A stretch of DNA of 64,000 nucleotides, taken from the NCBI RefSeq assembly GCF_013347965.1, contig NZ_CP048810.1:1302001-1366000 (forward strand). The letters are read 5' to 3'. Positions 35,443-45,091 of this stretch are shown piece by piece. Within the stretch, counting starts at the first letter, position 1, and each line of letters begins with the position of its first letter. This stretch comes from Pseudomonas bijieensis. GTDB taxonomy: Bacteria; Pseudomonadota; Gammaproteobacteria; Pseudomonadales; Pseudomonadaceae. The translations under genes and the position numbers were made by a program. Under the pieces are notes generated by a model. The model did no database searches, was not told where the DNA came from, and worked only from the letters and a program-made list of their open reading frames with translations.

Positions 35443-36273
35443 CTACTGATGCACGGCGAGCTGGTAGGCCGTGTATTTACGAATATTGATCACGCCGGTG
35501 TCGAAAATCAGGTACTGGCCCTTGATCCCCAGCAGCGTGCCTTCAGCAATCGGGTTCTTGTCCAGGTTGAAACTGACGATCTTGGCCGGGTATTGCTCCA
35601 CCGGATAACGGATCTCGATAGGCTCGACGTCCGCTATGGTCTGGATCGCCTGTAAGCCAAAACGTTCCTGCAAACCCTGCAATCCCTGGGCGCAGCTTTC
35701 GAACAGCGAGTCACGGATCGCCGGCAGGTCCACCGCCACGGCGTCGCCCTTGAGCAATGCGCGCCAGTTGGTCTTGTCCGCCACCTGGCTGCGGAACAGG
35801 TCTTCGACAAACCCCGATTGCTGACGCGTGGCGACCCGCAGGATCGGCAGCGCCTGGCTGGCGCCCTGGTCCAGCCAGCGGGTCGGCAATTGCGTGGCAC
35901 GGGTAATGCCGACCTTCACGCCCGAGGAGTTCGCCAGGTAGACCACATGATCGGTCATGCAGAACTGCTCGCCCCAGGCCGGCTCACGGCAGGTGCCCGC
36001 CTCGAAATGGCAGCGTTCGGGGCTCATGATGCACAGGTCGCACTGGGCCAGCTTGGTCATGCAAGGGTAGCAATAACCCTGGCTGAAGCTGGTCTTGGTC
36101 CGGCGCCCGCAATGGGTGCAGTGGATCGCACCGAGAAACTCCAGGCGCACCGTGCTGCCAATCAACGGGTTGACCGGCACCTCGGCATCGCCCAGGCGAA
36201 AGGCGTATTGAACAGTCGGCCCGTCAAGGCGCGCCGACATCTTGCTGATTGCACCGCGGCCAATCTCGATCAA
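35443..36273 (-). CDS. DUF2797 domain-containing protein
   Basis: A 276-residue protein beginning at TTG 36273: LIEIGRGAISKMSARLDG is the family N-terminus, and the TTG overlaps the TGA of the yeaC gene, which suggests coupled translation. Cys residues at about 52, 55, 68, 71, 78 and 81 (CTHCGR, GYCYPCM, CDLC) form a probable zinc-binding cluster. The middle contains a GIY-YIG-like stretch, VVYLANSSGVKVGITRATQL. DUF2797 proteins have no established function; a nucleic-acid role is plausible from the fold. Confidence 0.85.
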   Translation of the reverse strand: MIEIGRGAISKMSARLDGPTVQYAFRLGDAEVPVNPLIGSTVRLEFLGAIHCTHCGRRTKTSFSQGYCYPCMTKLAQCDLCIMSPERCHFEAGTCREPAWGEQFCMTDHVVYLANSSGVKVGITRATQLPTRWLDQGASQALPILRVATRQQSGFVEDLFRSQVADKTNWRALLKGDAVAVDLPAIRDSLFESCAQGLQGLQERFGLQAIQTIADVEPIEIRYPVEQYPAKIVSFNLDKNPIAEGTLLGIKGQYLIFDTGVINIRKYTAYQLAVHQ

Positions 36274-36530
36274 TGGATGGCGTCCGACTTGAACAGGATA
36301 TTCGGGACGGTGGTCGACTTCGACTGGCACTCCTGCGGGCCCATGTAGCCGGTGCGCTCGTCTTCGGGCAGGTTCTGGATCTCCCAGGCGATCATCGCTT
36401 GCAGCGACAACTCGCGCTGCTCGGCGGTGAGCTTGTTGCCATCGGCCCATTTACCGATTTCCACCGCCAGTTTCAGGCTTTGGTAGATGTCAGGGGTGAT
36501 GTTCTCGATCATTTCTGCAAAAGACGACAT
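36270..36530 (-). CDS. yeaC: YeaC-like DUF1315 family protein
   Basis: An 86-residue protein, MSSFAEMIENITPDIYQSLK then LAVEIGKWADGNKLT, matching the small conserved YeaC/DUF1315 family of unknown function. ATG 36530 has GGAGA nine bases upstream. Its stop codon shares two bases with the TTG start of the DUF2797 gene. No membrane or signal sequence is present. Confidence 0.85.
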   Translation of the reverse strand: MSSFAEMIENITPDIYQSLKLAVEIGKWADGNKLTAEQRELSLQAMIAWEIQNLPEDERTGYMGPQECQSKSTTVPNILFKSDAIH

Positions 36531-36602
36531 GTTAAGCAATCTCCAATAATGTCGCGGGTTCCAAGGCAAAGCACGACTGACCGCCGTGTGGGCACTCGCT
36601 GT

Positions 36603-37526
36603 TTAGAATTCCCTGGACAGCTTGACCTGGGCCAGCTCTTTTTCCAGGGAGTGCCTGAATATCTGTGGCGCGGCAAAGGTGTACGCGGCAAACCCCAGCC
36701 ATAGCCAATCAATCACCTGGGCCACCTGCGGGTAGCCCTGGGCCGTCAGGGTGATGACCACCACCCGATAGACCACGAACATGAGCAACAACACCACGAT
36801 GGCGCGACTGGCGCTGCGCTCGCTCATCCAACTGTTGAATCGCCACCATGTTCCCAGAAACAGACTGCTGCGAGCCTTGACGGCAGTCAGCAAGTGCAGC
36901 GCGGCCCGGTCATTGGCGTTTTCCTGCAAGGCCCAGATCGCGTGCTCGCGCGCGCCCTCGACGTCACCTTCGCGCAATAGCAAGTGCCCGAGTACCACCA
37001 CGGCCCCGGTATGCCCTGGCTCGACCTGCAAGGCCTGGCGGGCGAACTGATGCGCTTGCCCCCACTGGCCGCTGGCACGATAAAACTGGGCCATGGCCAC
37101 CAGGTTGGACGCATCGTCGGGGGCCAGTTCCAGGGCTTTTTCCAATGGTTCGCGGCTTTGTTCCAGGCGGCCGGTCAACTGGTAAAGGTCGGCCAGCGTG
37201 CGGTAGTTGACCGGATTGAGCGGTTCCATATCCAGCAACTGGGTCAAGTGTTCCTGGGCCAGCTTGAACTTGCGCAAGGCAATGGCAACCTGGGCGGCAG
37301 CGTAATGGGCGAGCGGCAACTGTGCATCGGCCAGCAGCGCCAACTGCACCTCGCGCCTGGCGGCATGCACGCGGCGCAGATTGATCAGGCACACCGCCAG
37401 CAACGCATGGGCTTCGGCCGAGTCCGGATCGCTCGCCAGCAATTGGCGCAGCGCGTCGATGGCACCGTCGTAATGGTCGGCCTGCAAGCGTTGATACGCC
37501 AGTTGCAGCAGATAATCGGTATTCAT
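36603..37526 (-). CDS. Tetratricopeptide repeat membrane protein
   Basis: A 307-residue protein with at least five TPR units in the first 200 residues (LLQLAYQRLQADHYDGAIDA, NYRTLADLYQLTGRLEQSRE, NLVAMAQFYRASGQWGQAHQ). Two hydrophobic segments follow near the C-terminus (AIVVLLLMFVVYRVVVITL and VIDWLWLGFAAYTFA). It overlaps the membrane protein gene upstream by one base. With that protein and the AAA ATPase it forms a three-gene unit; a scaffold role at the inner membrane is inferred. Confidence 0.8.
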   Translation of the reverse strand: MNTDYLLQLAYQRLQADHYDGAIDALRQLLASDPDSAEAHALLAVCLINLRRVHAARREVQLALLADAQLPLAHYAAAQVAIALRKFKLAQEHLTQLLDMEPLNPVNYRTLADLYQLTGRLEQSREPLEKALELAPDDASNLVAMAQFYRASGQWGQAHQFARQALQVEPGHTGAVVVLGHLLLREGDVEGAREHAIWALQENANDRAALHLLTAVKARSSLFLGTWWRFNSWMSERSASRAIVVLLLMFVVYRVVVITLTAQGYPQVAQVIDWLWLGFAAYTFAAPQIFRHSLEKELAQVKLSREF

Positions 37527-38011
37527 CAGCTCACCACCAGATACCAGAGAGTGGCAGGCACCCACTTGATGACCATGCCCTTGAGCACGAACGCGCCAAT
37601 CAACACCACTGGCAAACCGAAGCGGTTCAGCACGCCACCGTAGTATTGGTAGATCTCGATGGTCGCGTTCTGCTGCATGAACAGCAGATAGCCGATGGCA
37701 AGCTTCCACACCACCAAGGTCAACAAGGCGTACTGAATCTGCGCCTGGCTCTGGATGTACCCCGCCTCTACCAATTGCAGCAATCCCAAACCGATGAGCA
37801 GGCTGCCCACCAGGCAAAGGCCGGCCAGCAACCATTCACGCACCCGGGTCGGGCTGCCCACCGCGATGGCGTTGAAGACAAACCACGGCAAGCCGAGCCA
37901 GGCGCCCCCCAACATCAGCCCCAGCAGCGGCCAGAAAGGCGAGACGGCCCACTTGGCCAGGGCGCCCGGACGTGGCTCGTCCTCAATGCGATAACCACCG
38001 TACTGCGCCAT
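37526..38011 (-). CDS. Small integral membrane protein of the AAA/TPR operon
   Basis: A 161-residue protein with about four hydrophobic segments (PFWPLLGLMLGGAWLGLPWF, WLLAGLCLVGSLLIGLGLLQ, YALLTLVVWKLAIGYLLFM, GLPVVLIGAFVLKGMVI) and a short polar N-terminus, MAQYGGYRIEDEPRP. I do not recognise the family. Start and stop overlap the neighbouring AAA ATPase and TPR genes by one base each, indicating tight coupling. It may anchor the ATPase at the membrane. Confidence 0.75.
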   Translation of the reverse strand: MAQYGGYRIEDEPRPGALAKWAVSPFWPLLGLMLGGAWLGLPWFVFNAIAVGSPTRVREWLLAGLCLVGSLLIGLGLLQLVEAGYIQSQAQIQYALLTLVVWKLAIGYLLFMQQNATIEIYQYYGGVLNRFGLPVVLIGAFVLKGMVIKWVPATLWYLVVS

Positions 38012-39360
38012 CAGCGACCCTTCCCGTGTTTGTCGAGGAAGGCCAGCACTTCGTCGTACTGGTTGCCTTCATTGGCATAGCGCGCGTAGTTGCGCGCCGT
38101 GGTCAGCCATTCCAGGGTGGTTGCCCGCACTTCCTTGAGCGCCTGCTTGAAATGCCGGTCGCAGATCGGTTGCTCGCTCGCGCCGCTGATGGACTCTTCG
38201 ATCGCTTCGTCAGCGGCGGTTTCCACCAACTCACCCAGGTCCGCACCGGAAAAGCCCGAGGTGTTTTTCGCCAGGAAGGCAAAGTCGATGTCCTCGGCCG
38301 TCGGACGACCTTCCATCATCAGCTTGAGCATGGCTTCCCTGGCTGGCCGGTCGGGTGGCGGCACGAACAACACCCGGTCAAAACGCCCCGGGCGCCTGAA
38401 GGCCGAGTCCACCGACCAAGGCACGTTGGTCGCGGCGAGGATCAGTACGCCGTGGTTGTCCTTGGTAAAACCGTCCATCTCGGACAGGAACTGGCTGACC
38501 AGCTTCGAAGAGGTCGAGTCCCGGGTGTTGGAACGCTTGCCACCCAAGGCCTCGACTTCATCGAAAAACATTACCGCCGGAGCCTGGGCACGGGCCTGTT
38601 CGAACAGCGCGTGCAACTTGCGCTCGGATTCGCCGATGTACATGTCCAGGACATCGGAAATGGCCACGTTGAAGAACGTCGCCTTGCACTCCCCGGCGGT
38701 GGCCCGCGCCAGCATGGTCTTGCCACATCCCGGAGGCCCATAGAGCAACACGCCCCCGCCGACCCGCTTGCGAAAGCGCTGGAACAGGCCGGGCTTCTGG
38801 TAAGGCAGGATGATTTTCTTGTGAATGGTTTTCTTCAGCTCGTCCAGGCCACCGATATCATCGAAGGACAGGGCTTCCTTTTCCGGCACCAACAGGCGCC
38901 GGACCTCGGTCTGGTCGGTGTTGTCATTGGAGATCACGCGCAAGCGCGGACGCCCTTGCGCAGCGGAAAAGTCGGTCACGGATACGTTCAAGCGACGCCA
39001 TAGCGCCATGTCTTCCAGGGCCGGGTTGGCGTCTACCGCGGCACGGTATTCCACCTGGGCTTCCTTCATCTGCTCAAGGGCTGCGAAGGCGCGCGCCCTG
39101 AGCATCCGCGCGGCAGGCTCGTTGCCTTCAATCAGGCCGAGGGCCCGTTGCGCCTGGCTCGCGGCGATACATAACCTGGCCGCGGCCATTTTCAAGGCCT
39201 GGGCATCGCTCCATTGCTCAAGATCGGCAGGCAACAACCCAAGCCCGCGCTCGTACTCGCTGCGCTCGACACTGGCGTCGAGCAACAGTGTCAGCAGCGC
39301 GACGTTACCGGGGGCAGCCAGGAGCGCGGCCTCCAGTTGGTCGAACGTCGAATCATCCAT
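38011..39360 (-). CDS. AAA family ATPase with N-terminal TPR-like region
   Basis: A 449-residue protein. The first 130 residues are helical and TPR-like (SDAQALKMAAARLCIAASQA). A classical Cdc48/FtsH-type AAA module follows: LSFDDIGGLDELKKTIHKKI, Walker A GPPGCGKT, Walker B VMFFDEVEALG, sensor ILAATNVPWSVDSAFRRPGR with the arginine finger, and a C-terminal lid. There is no protease domain. GAGGAAG lies five bases before the ATG. It heads the membrane/TPR operon and probably remodels a protein complex; the target is unknown. Confidence 0.85.
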   Translation of the reverse strand: MDDSTFDQLEAALLAAPGNVALLTLLLDASVERSEYERGLGLLPADLEQWSDAQALKMAAARLCIAASQAQRALGLIEGNEPAARMLRARAFAALEQMKEAQVEYRAAVDANPALEDMALWRRLNVSVTDFSAAQGRPRLRVISNDNTDQTEVRRLLVPEKEALSFDDIGGLDELKKTIHKKIILPYQKPGLFQRFRKRVGGGVLLYGPPGCGKTMLARATAGECKATFFNVAISDVLDMYIGESERKLHALFEQARAQAPAVMFFDEVEALGGKRSNTRDSTSSKLVSQFLSEMDGFTKDNHGVLILAATNVPWSVDSAFRRPGRFDRVLFVPPPDRPAREAMLKLMMEGRPTAEDIDFAFLAKNTSGFSGADLGELVETAADEAIEESISGASEQPICDRHFKQALKEVRATTLEWLTTARNYARYANEGNQYDEVLAFLDKHGKGR

Positions 39361-39399
39361 GGCACTTCCTCAAAAAATGCGTTCGCGTGACAGACAGTC

Positions 39400-40371
39400 T
39401 CACTGCACCACCTCCGGCCGCTCGACATCGACCCAGACAAACTTGTGCGGGTCCAGACGGGTTTCCTGGTCCAGGCGATAAGCAACCAGTTTGCCGTAGA
39501 GCACCGCACTGTAATCCAGGCAGGCCAGGTTCGGGCGAATCGGCGCGGGTTTACCGCTGCGCCAATAGTGGCCGACGAACAGCAAGGGTTCATGGGCGCC
39601 ATAGCGCAACAGGTTGTTTTTTTCATCCGGCGACAGCGGCGTACGGGCCACCGGCTCCGGCAAGGCGTCGGGCTGGAACACGATGTCGCCGTAGGTCTGC
39701 GGGTTGTCTTCCCAGAACTTGGTGCGGAAAAACGAACGGGTCAGGCCATCGCCACCGGTCAGCGTCAGGCCATGGGGCAGGCGCATATCGGTGCCGCGCA
39801 GCAAACGATCGAACACCGTGCAGGCAAAACTGCCCGGTTGCGCCGAGGCCTGGAGGAAATGCTCGTCGACACAACCGTCCGGGAACAGCCCACGCAACGG
39901 TTCGATCAGGCCCGCATCCCAACAGGCATGCACCACCCGGAACCGACCGGCATCGACAAACAGCGGCAGGTCATAGAACCATTCGAGGAAGTCGTGCCAA
40001 TCACCGGGATGCTGCTCGAACTGGGTCAGGGTCTCGTGGAGCAAGCGGGCGTGACGCGGTGTGTGTTCACGCACGTAGCGCTGGCCGCTGCCGGGCAAGG
40101 CCGGTGTGCTCCAGCCCAGGGCATTGAACTCGTGGTTACCCATGATGCACAGCGCCTGACCGGCCACGACCATGTCATGGACGATATGCAGCGCCTCACG
40201 AATCCGCGGGCCACGGTCGATGATGTCCCCCAGGAACACGGCCATGCGCGACGGATGCCGCCAGACCCCGCCCTGCTTGTGGTAACCGAGTCGGTCCAGC
40301 AGGTGTTCCAGGGTCAGGGCGCATCCGTGCACGTCACCGATCAAATCGTAACTGCGCGCAGGATCGAGCAT
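39400..40371 (-). CDS. Calcineurin-like metallophosphoesterase
   Basis: A 323-residue enzyme with all phosphoesterase motifs: DLIGDVHGCALTLE (residues 9-22), AVFLGDIIDRGPR, IMGNHEFNALGW and FVGHYWRSG. The family includes ApaH (diadenosine tetraphosphatase) and serine/threonine phosphatases; this protein is longer than ApaH and its substrate cannot be assigned. It starts in the last base of nadK, so the two are coupled. Confidence 0.85.
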   Translation of the reverse strand: MLDPARSYDLIGDVHGCALTLEHLLDRLGYHKQGGVWRHPSRMAVFLGDIIDRGPRIREALHIVHDMVVAGQALCIMGNHEFNALGWSTPALPGSGQRYVREHTPRHARLLHETLTQFEQHPGDWHDFLEWFYDLPLFVDAGRFRVVHACWDAGLIEPLRGLFPDGCVDEHFLQASAQPGSFACTVFDRLLRGTDMRLPHGLTLTGGDGLTRSFFRTKFWEDNPQTYGDIVFQPDALPEPVARTPLSPDEKNNLLRYGAHEPLLFVGHYWRSGKPAPIRPNLACLDYSAVLYGKLVAYRLDQETRLDPHKFVWVDVERPEVVQ

Positions 40372-41261
40372 CAGTCGCCTCCACCCCCCAACCGACTGCC
40401 CCAGCCGAGCTTGGTCCGGCAGACTTCGTAGTAATTGTGATCCAGCGGATGGATCAGGCGCAGCTTCTGCGCTTTCTTGCTGACGGTGATGGTGTCACCC
40501 GGCGCGCAGGTGAAATGGTTCTGACCGTCACAGGACACTTGCGGGTAGATCTGCATATCCTTGGACACAACGATTTTCAGCTCACTGTTGCCATCGACCA
40601 CAATCGGTCGCCCAGACAAGGTATGGGGGTACATGGGCACGATCACAATAGCGTCGAGCTTGGGGTGCATGATCGGCCCGCCGGCTGAAAGCGCGTAAGC
40701 CGTGGAACCGGTCGGGGTCGCGACGATCAGGCCGTCGGCCTTCTGGCTGCAGACGAACTGACCGTCGATGTACAGTTCGAATTCGATCATGCGCGTGGAT
40801 TTGCCGGGGTGCAGCACCACGTCATTGAGGGCATCGCCCTGGCCGATGGCCTCGGCGTGACGGCGGACCTCGGCTTGCAGCAGGAAGCGGTTTTCCACCA
40901 GGTAATGGCCGTCCAGCACCTCGGCGACCTTGGTCTCCAGCTCGTCAGGGCGGATATCGGTGAGGAACCCCAGGCTGCCGCGGTTGATCCCCAGCACCGG
41001 GATATTGTGCCGCGCCAGGGCCCGGGCGGCCCCCAGCAGGCTGCCGTCGCCGCCAACCACGATCACCATGTCGCAGACTTCGCCGAGCATCTTGCGCGAC
41101 GAGGTCTGCAGGCCATGGCCCGGCAACACTTCGGCGATGGTATCTTCGAGGATCACATGCAGGTGCCGCTCCAGGAGGAAACGTTTGAGACGGCGAACGG
41201 TGTCCAACACCTGCGAACTGCCCAGGCGACCGATGATGCCGATATTGCGAAATTGCTCCAT
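40371..41261 (-). CDS. nadK: NAD kinase
   Basis: A 296-residue NAD(+) kinase. It carries the diphosphate-binding [13 protein letters not shown] near residue 72, the [10 protein letters not shown] block, and [19 protein letters not shown], characteristic of the family, with a C-terminal beta domain. It phosphorylates NAD to NADP. AGGAG sits five bases before ATG 41261. The gene is followed by the phosphoesterase with a one-base overlap. Confidence 0.96.
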   Translation of the reverse strand: MEQFRNIGIIGRLGSSQVLDTVRRLKRFLLERHLHVILEDTIAEVLPGHGLQTSSRKMLGEVCDMVIVVGGDGSLLGAARALARHNIPVLGINRGSLGFLTDIRPDELETKVAEVLDGHYLVENRFLLQAEVRRHAEAIGQGDALNDVVLHPGKSTRMIEFELYIDGQFVCSQKADGLIVATPTGSTAYALSAGGPIMHPKLDAIVIVPMYPHTLSGRPIVVDGNSELKIVVSKDMQIYPQVSCDGQNHFTCAPGDTITVSKKAQKLRLIHPLDHNYYEVCRTKLGWGSRLGGGGD

Positions 41262-41363
41262 GAGGCTCCTGCGAGGGTCTGCGGCGGGCGAAAACCACGA
41301 TTATGGGCGAAAGCGCTCCATAGACAAAATTCTTTAAGCCTTGCCACAGGCTATGCTCGCAAA

Positions 41364-42329
41364 ATGATCCTGTTCCCTGAATTGCTGGACTTGCCCCGCC
41401 GCCTACGCCATCCCGAAGTGCGCGACCTCGCGTGGGCGATCATCGCCCCGCCGATGCTCATCGACACGCCCTGGCCCCAGCGCCATCCCCTGGCCGGCAG
41501 TGACTGGGTGCAGGATCCCCATCGACTGGAACACTGGCTGCGGCAATTGGACCGCGACAGCTACCCATTGCTGCACTGCCTGTCCCAAGGGCGGACACGA
41601 CGCCTGGGCCTGTATTACGAAAGGCTCTGGCAGTTTGCCGTGCAGCATGCCCCGGGCATCGAATTGATCGCCGCGAATCTGCCGATCCGGCGCGAAGGCC
41701 ATACGCTGGGCGAACTGGACCTGCTGCTGCGCGATCGCGACGGCATCCACCACCTGGAGCTGGCCATCAAGTTGTACCTCGGGCCGCAGGACGGCAATGG
41801 CCGGGACGCCGCGCAGTGGCTCGGGCCGGGCTGTCACGACCGGCTCGACCGTAAACTGGCGCATCTGCGCGAACACCAATTGCCGATCTCGGCCCGCCCG
41901 GAAAGCCGTGAGGCCTTGGCGACCTTGGGCATTGAACCGGCCGGCCTCGAGTCGTTTCGCTCCGAGCTCTGGCTCGGCGGCTACCTGCTTTATCCCTGGC
42001 CGGGCCGGGCCGACCCGCCAACCGGTGCGCACCCTCGGCATTTACGGGGCAGTTGGCTGCATCAGCGTGATTGGCCAGCATTCGTCGACCAACGTCCACC
42101 AGGGCGCTGGCAACCCCTGCCCCGCGCCGCCTGGCTGGCCCCGGCCCACTATCCGGCGGAGCAGACCTGGGACACCTCGCAACTGGAGGCCTGGCGAATG
42201 GCCCTAGAGCCCATGGCGCCGGCGCAGTTGATGGTGCGCCTGACTGAAAATGCCGAGGGCGAGTGGGAGGAAGCCGAGCGGGTATTCCTGGTGGCCGATC
42301 TTTGGCCGGATGTGCCGGGTACCGGATGA
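41364..42329 (+). CDS. DUF1853 family protein
   Basis: A 321-residue protein starting [20 protein letters not shown]. It includes [17 protein letters not shown], then [24 protein letters not shown], an acidic/Lys arrangement (E-x-D...E-x-K) like that of PD-(D/E)XK nuclease-fold proteins. This agrees with DUF1853, of unknown function. It is divergent from nadK with a 102-base gap. Earlier in-frame starts would run into nadK antisense and are rejected. Confidence 0.82.
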   Translation: MILFPELLDLPRRLRHPEVRDLAWAIIAPPMLIDTPWPQRHPLAGSDWVQDPHRLEHWLRQLDRDSYPLLHCLSQGRTRRLGLYYERLWQFAVQHAPGIELIAANLPIRREGHTLGELDLLLRDRDGIHHLELAIKLYLGPQDGNGRDAAQWLGPGCHDRLDRKLAHLREHQLPISARPESREALATLGIEPAGLESFRSELWLGGYLLYPWPGRADPPTGAHPRHLRGSWLHQRDWPAFVDQRPPGRWQPLPRAAWLAPAHYPAEQTWDTSQLEAWRMALEPMAPAQLMVRLTENAEGEWEEAERVFLVADLWPDVPGTG

Positions 42330-42353
42330 GTTTTGTGGCGCCTTTCAGGGCTT

Positions 42354-42446
42354 CATCGCGAGCAGGCTCGCTCCTACAGGGTTATGTGCAGATCATCGAA
42401 GCTGTAAACAACACAATCCACTGTGGGAGCGAGCCTGCTCGCGATG
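42354..42446. repeat. REP doublet, GCGAGCAGGCTCGCTCC type
   Basis: The arms at 42354-42378 and 42422-42446 are inverted copies in the gap between the convergent DUF1853 and arsB genes. Confidence 0.88.
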
Positions 42447-42459
42447 CAGCCAACTCGGT

Positions 42460-43743
42460 TCAGATGGACAACCGCAAAGCCAACGCCGCCAACGTCACCA
42501 GCAACACCGGCACCGTAAGCACGATCCCGACCTTGAAGTAATACCCCCAGCCGATCCGGATATTCTTGCGCTCCAGCACATGCAGCCACAGCAACGTCGC
42601 CAGGCTGCCAATCGGTGTGATTTTCGGGCCCAGGTCGCTGCCGATGACGTTGGCGTAGATCATCGCCTCCTTCACCACCCCGGTGGCCTGGCTGGCATCG
42701 ATGGACAAGGCACCGATCAGCACCGTCGGCAAATTGTTCATCACCGACGAGAGCAACGCCGTCAGCACGCCGGTGCCCATCGCCGCACCCCACACGCCAT
42801 ATTCGGCGAAACCGTCGAGCCAGTGGGCCAGGTAGCCGGTCAGCCCGGCGTTGCGCAGGCCATAGACCACCAGGTACATACCGAGGGAGAAAATCACGAT
42901 CTGCCAGGGCGCTTCCTTCATCGCCTTGCGGGTGGAAATCTTGTGACCGCGGGCCGCGACTGCCAGCAGCAACGCCGCACAGACCGCGGAGATCGCACTG
43001 ATGGGAATCCCCAGCGGCTCCAGGGCAAAGCAGCCCAACAACAGGATCACCAACACCACCCAACCGGCATAAAACGTCGCCTTGTCGTGGATCGCCGTCG
43101 CCGGATCGTCCAGTTGATGCGGATCGTAGTCACGCGGGATGTCGCGACGAAACAGCCACAGCAGTATCGCCAGGCTCGCCGCCACACTGACCAGGTTCAC
43201 CGGCACCATGACCGCCGCGTAGCGGTTGAAACCGATGCCGAAGAAATCCGCCGAGACAATGTTCACCAGGTTCGACACCACCAAGGGCAGGCTCGCGGTG
43301 TCGGCAATGAAACCAGCCCCCATCACGAACGCCAGGGTCGCCGCCGGGGAAAAACGCAACGCCAGCAACATCGAAATCACGATGGGTGTCAGAATCAGCG
43401 CCGCTCCGTCATTGGCAAACAGCGCCGACACCAGCGCCCCCAGCAGCACCATGAACGCAAACAGCTTGCGCCCACTGCCCTTCCCCCAACGGGCCACATG
43501 CAAGGCCGCCCAGGCGAAGAAGCCGGCCTCGTCCAGCAGCAGGCTGATGATGATCAGCGCGACAAAGGTCCCGGTGGCGTTCCAGATAATCTGCCAGACC
43601 AGCGCAATGTCACCGACCTGCACCACCCCGCTCAACAGGGCCAGCAACGCGCCGAGCGTCGCGCTCCAGCCAACGCCAAGCCCCCTGGGCTGCCAGATCA
43701 CCAGCGTAATGGTCAGCAGGAAAATCAACGACGCGATGAGCAT
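42460..43743 (-). CDS. arsB: ArsB-type arsenite efflux transporter
   Basis: A 427-residue membrane protein with about twelve helices, the usual length of ArsB. It begins [20 protein letters not shown]. The block [20 protein letters not shown] and the later [15 protein letters not shown] are conserved in the ArsB/NhaD ion-transporter superfamily. It expels arsenite or antimonite across the inner membrane. It lies 37 bases after arsR on the same strand. No arsC was found nearby, so the cell would rely on an arsenate reductase elsewhere. Confidence 0.9.
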   Translation of the reverse strand: MLIASLIFLLTITLVIWQPRGLGVGWSATLGALLALLSGVVQVGDIALVWQIIWNATGTFVALIIISLLLDEAGFFAWAALHVARWGKGSGRKLFAFMVLLGALVSALFANDGAALILTPIVISMLLALRFSPAATLAFVMGAGFIADTASLPLVVSNLVNIVSADFFGIGFNRYAAVMVPVNLVSVAASLAILLWLFRRDIPRDYDPHQLDDPATAIHDKATFYAGWVVLVILLLGCFALEPLGIPISAISAVCAALLLAVAARGHKISTRKAMKEAPWQIVIFSLGMYLVVYGLRNAGLTGYLAHWLDGFAEYGVWGAAMGTGVLTALLSSVMNNLPTVLIGALSIDASQATGVVKEAMIYANVIGSDLGPKITPIGSLATLLWLHVLERKNIRIGWGYYFKVGIVLTVPVLLVTLAALALRLSI

Positions 43744-43780
43744 GCGCAACAGCCTTGAAAGAAGGTTTGAAAAGAGGAAA

Positions 43781-44131
43781 TCAGCAGCAACGCGCCACCG
43801 GACGATCAACCATGGCAACCAAACGCTCGACATCGGCCATCAGCCATGCCGTGTTGGCGGCCAACGCCTGCTCCAGCAAGGTGCTGACCCAGGACGGCAA
43901 CTGCGGATGCAGACGGTAGTAGACCCATTGCCCTTGGCGCCGATCGCTGAGCAGGCCAGCGCTGCGCAGCTGCGCCAGGTGCCGGGAGATCTTCGGCTGG
44001 CTCAGGCCCAGCGCGGCGGTGAGCTCGCAGACACATAACTCGCCTTCGCGGGCCAACAGCAGCGCAATGCGTGTACGAGTGTCATCGGCCAGGGCCTTGA
44101 AGACATCGACGGGGTTGTGGGAATCGGACAT
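43781..44131 (-). CDS. arsR: ArsR-family metalloregulator
   Basis: A 116-residue winged-helix repressor. [20 protein letters not shown] contains the CVC pair that binds As(III) in the recognition region, followed by [20 protein letters not shown] as DNA-binding helix and wing. The C-terminus ends RPVARCC with two more Cys. ATG 44131 gives [20 protein letters not shown]. It should repress its own operon with arsB until arsenite binds. Confidence 0.9.
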   Translation of the reverse strand: MSDSHNPVDVFKALADDTRTRIALLLAREGELCVCELTAALGLSQPKISRHLAQLRSAGLLSDRRQGQWVYYRLHPQLPSWVSTLLEQALAANTAWLMADVERLVAMVDRPVARCC

Positions 44132-44215
44132 GGCGACGGAAAGCCTGGATGAGCGAAGGGCGAATATATGGAGATTCGAATATTCAGTAAAGCGCGGATT
44201 GAAGGGGGGCGCACT

Positions 44216-44326
44216 TGTGGCGAGGGAGCTTGCTCCCGCTGGACTGCGAAGCAGGCCCTGGAGCGGTTGCTGCGCAACCGAGCGGGAGCAAGCTCCCTCG
44301 CCACAAGCCAGCTCCCTCGCCACAGG
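44216..44326. repeat. REP doublet with an extra partial arm, GTGGCGAGGGAGC type
   Basis: The left arm starts TGTGGCGAGGGAGCTTGC at 44216 and the right arm ends near 44305. It is followed at once by a second truncated right arm, GCTCCCTCGCCACAGG, to 44326. The partial duplication is unusual among the doublets in this window. Confidence 0.88.
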
Positions 44327-44348
44327 GTTTACCTGAAATCTCGGGGCA

Positions 44349-44906
44349 TCAAACCTTCTTGTGTTGCTCGACCCACTTGCCATAGGCATTGATGAACGTT
44401 TGCAGGAAAGGCCGTACCGACTCCGACAGCTTGCCCGCCTCGTCAAACGCCGTCCCGGCACCGCTCAGGTAGGCTTCCGGCTGCTGCATGCAGGGAACGT
44501 CGAGGAATACCAGCGACTGGCGCAAATGATGGTTGGCACCGAAACCGCCGATGGCACCCGGCGAAGCACTGATCACCGCACCCGGCTTGCCACTCAGGCA
44601 ACTCTGGCCGTAGGGACGCGAACCGACGTCGATGGCATTTTTCAACGGTGCCGGCACCGAGCGGTTGTACTCAGGCGTAACGAACAACAAAGCATCAGCC
44701 GCGCCCACCTGTTGACGGAATGTGGTGTAGGCTGCCGGCGGCGTTACGTCAATGTCTTCGTTATAAAGCGGCAACTCGCCGATTTCAACGATGTTCAGTT
44801 TCAGATTGGCCGGTGCCAGCTCCGCCAGCGCCAGTGCTACCTTGCGGTTGATCGATGCCTTGCGCAGGCTGCCCACTAAAACGGCCACTGTGTAGACATT
44901 ACTCAT
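44349..44906 (-). CDS. NADPH-dependent FMN reductase (ChrR/YieF type)
   Basis: A 185-residue flavodoxin-fold reductase. VLVGSLRKASINRKVALAL binds the FMN phosphate, and LLFVTPEYNRSVPAPLKNAI with SGKPGAVISASPGAIGG are typical of the ChrR/YieF/NQR group that reduces quinones and chromate with two-electron transfer. It lies upstream of arsR, separated by a REP doublet. It is shorter than ArsH and lacks the ArsH extension, so a direct arsenic role is uncertain. Confidence 0.86.
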   Translation of the reverse strand: MSNVYTVAVLVGSLRKASINRKVALALAELAPANLKLNIVEIGELPLYNEDIDVTPPAAYTTFRQQVGAADALLFVTPEYNRSVPAPLKNAIDVGSRPYGQSCLSGKPGAVISASPGAIGGFGANHHLRQSLVFLDVPCMQQPEAYLSGAGTAFDEAGKLSESVRPFLQTFINAYGKWVEQHKKV

Positions 44907-45091
44907 GAGAGGCTTCTCGACTGTCGGCTCAAAGGAGCCTGTAGTTATAGATGATCGGCATCACAATTGGACCAGTGGAGAGACGAAAACCCGCCGGCTG
45001 GACTATTTTTTTCATGTAGGAAAACTTACCGCGCTTGACCGGGGTCTACAGAACCGCAAATCGAGTGATCTATTTCCAGAGGTTCTAAGCA

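Noticed and set aside
40809-41363. An extended N-terminus for the DUF1853 protein
   Set aside because: The extension is antisense to nadK and has no family similarity; ATG 41364 gives the expected protein.
44349-44906. Assignment of the FMN reductase as ArsH because it is near arsRB
   Set aside because: The protein is 185 residues and resembles ChrR/YieF; the longer ArsH N-terminal extension is missing.
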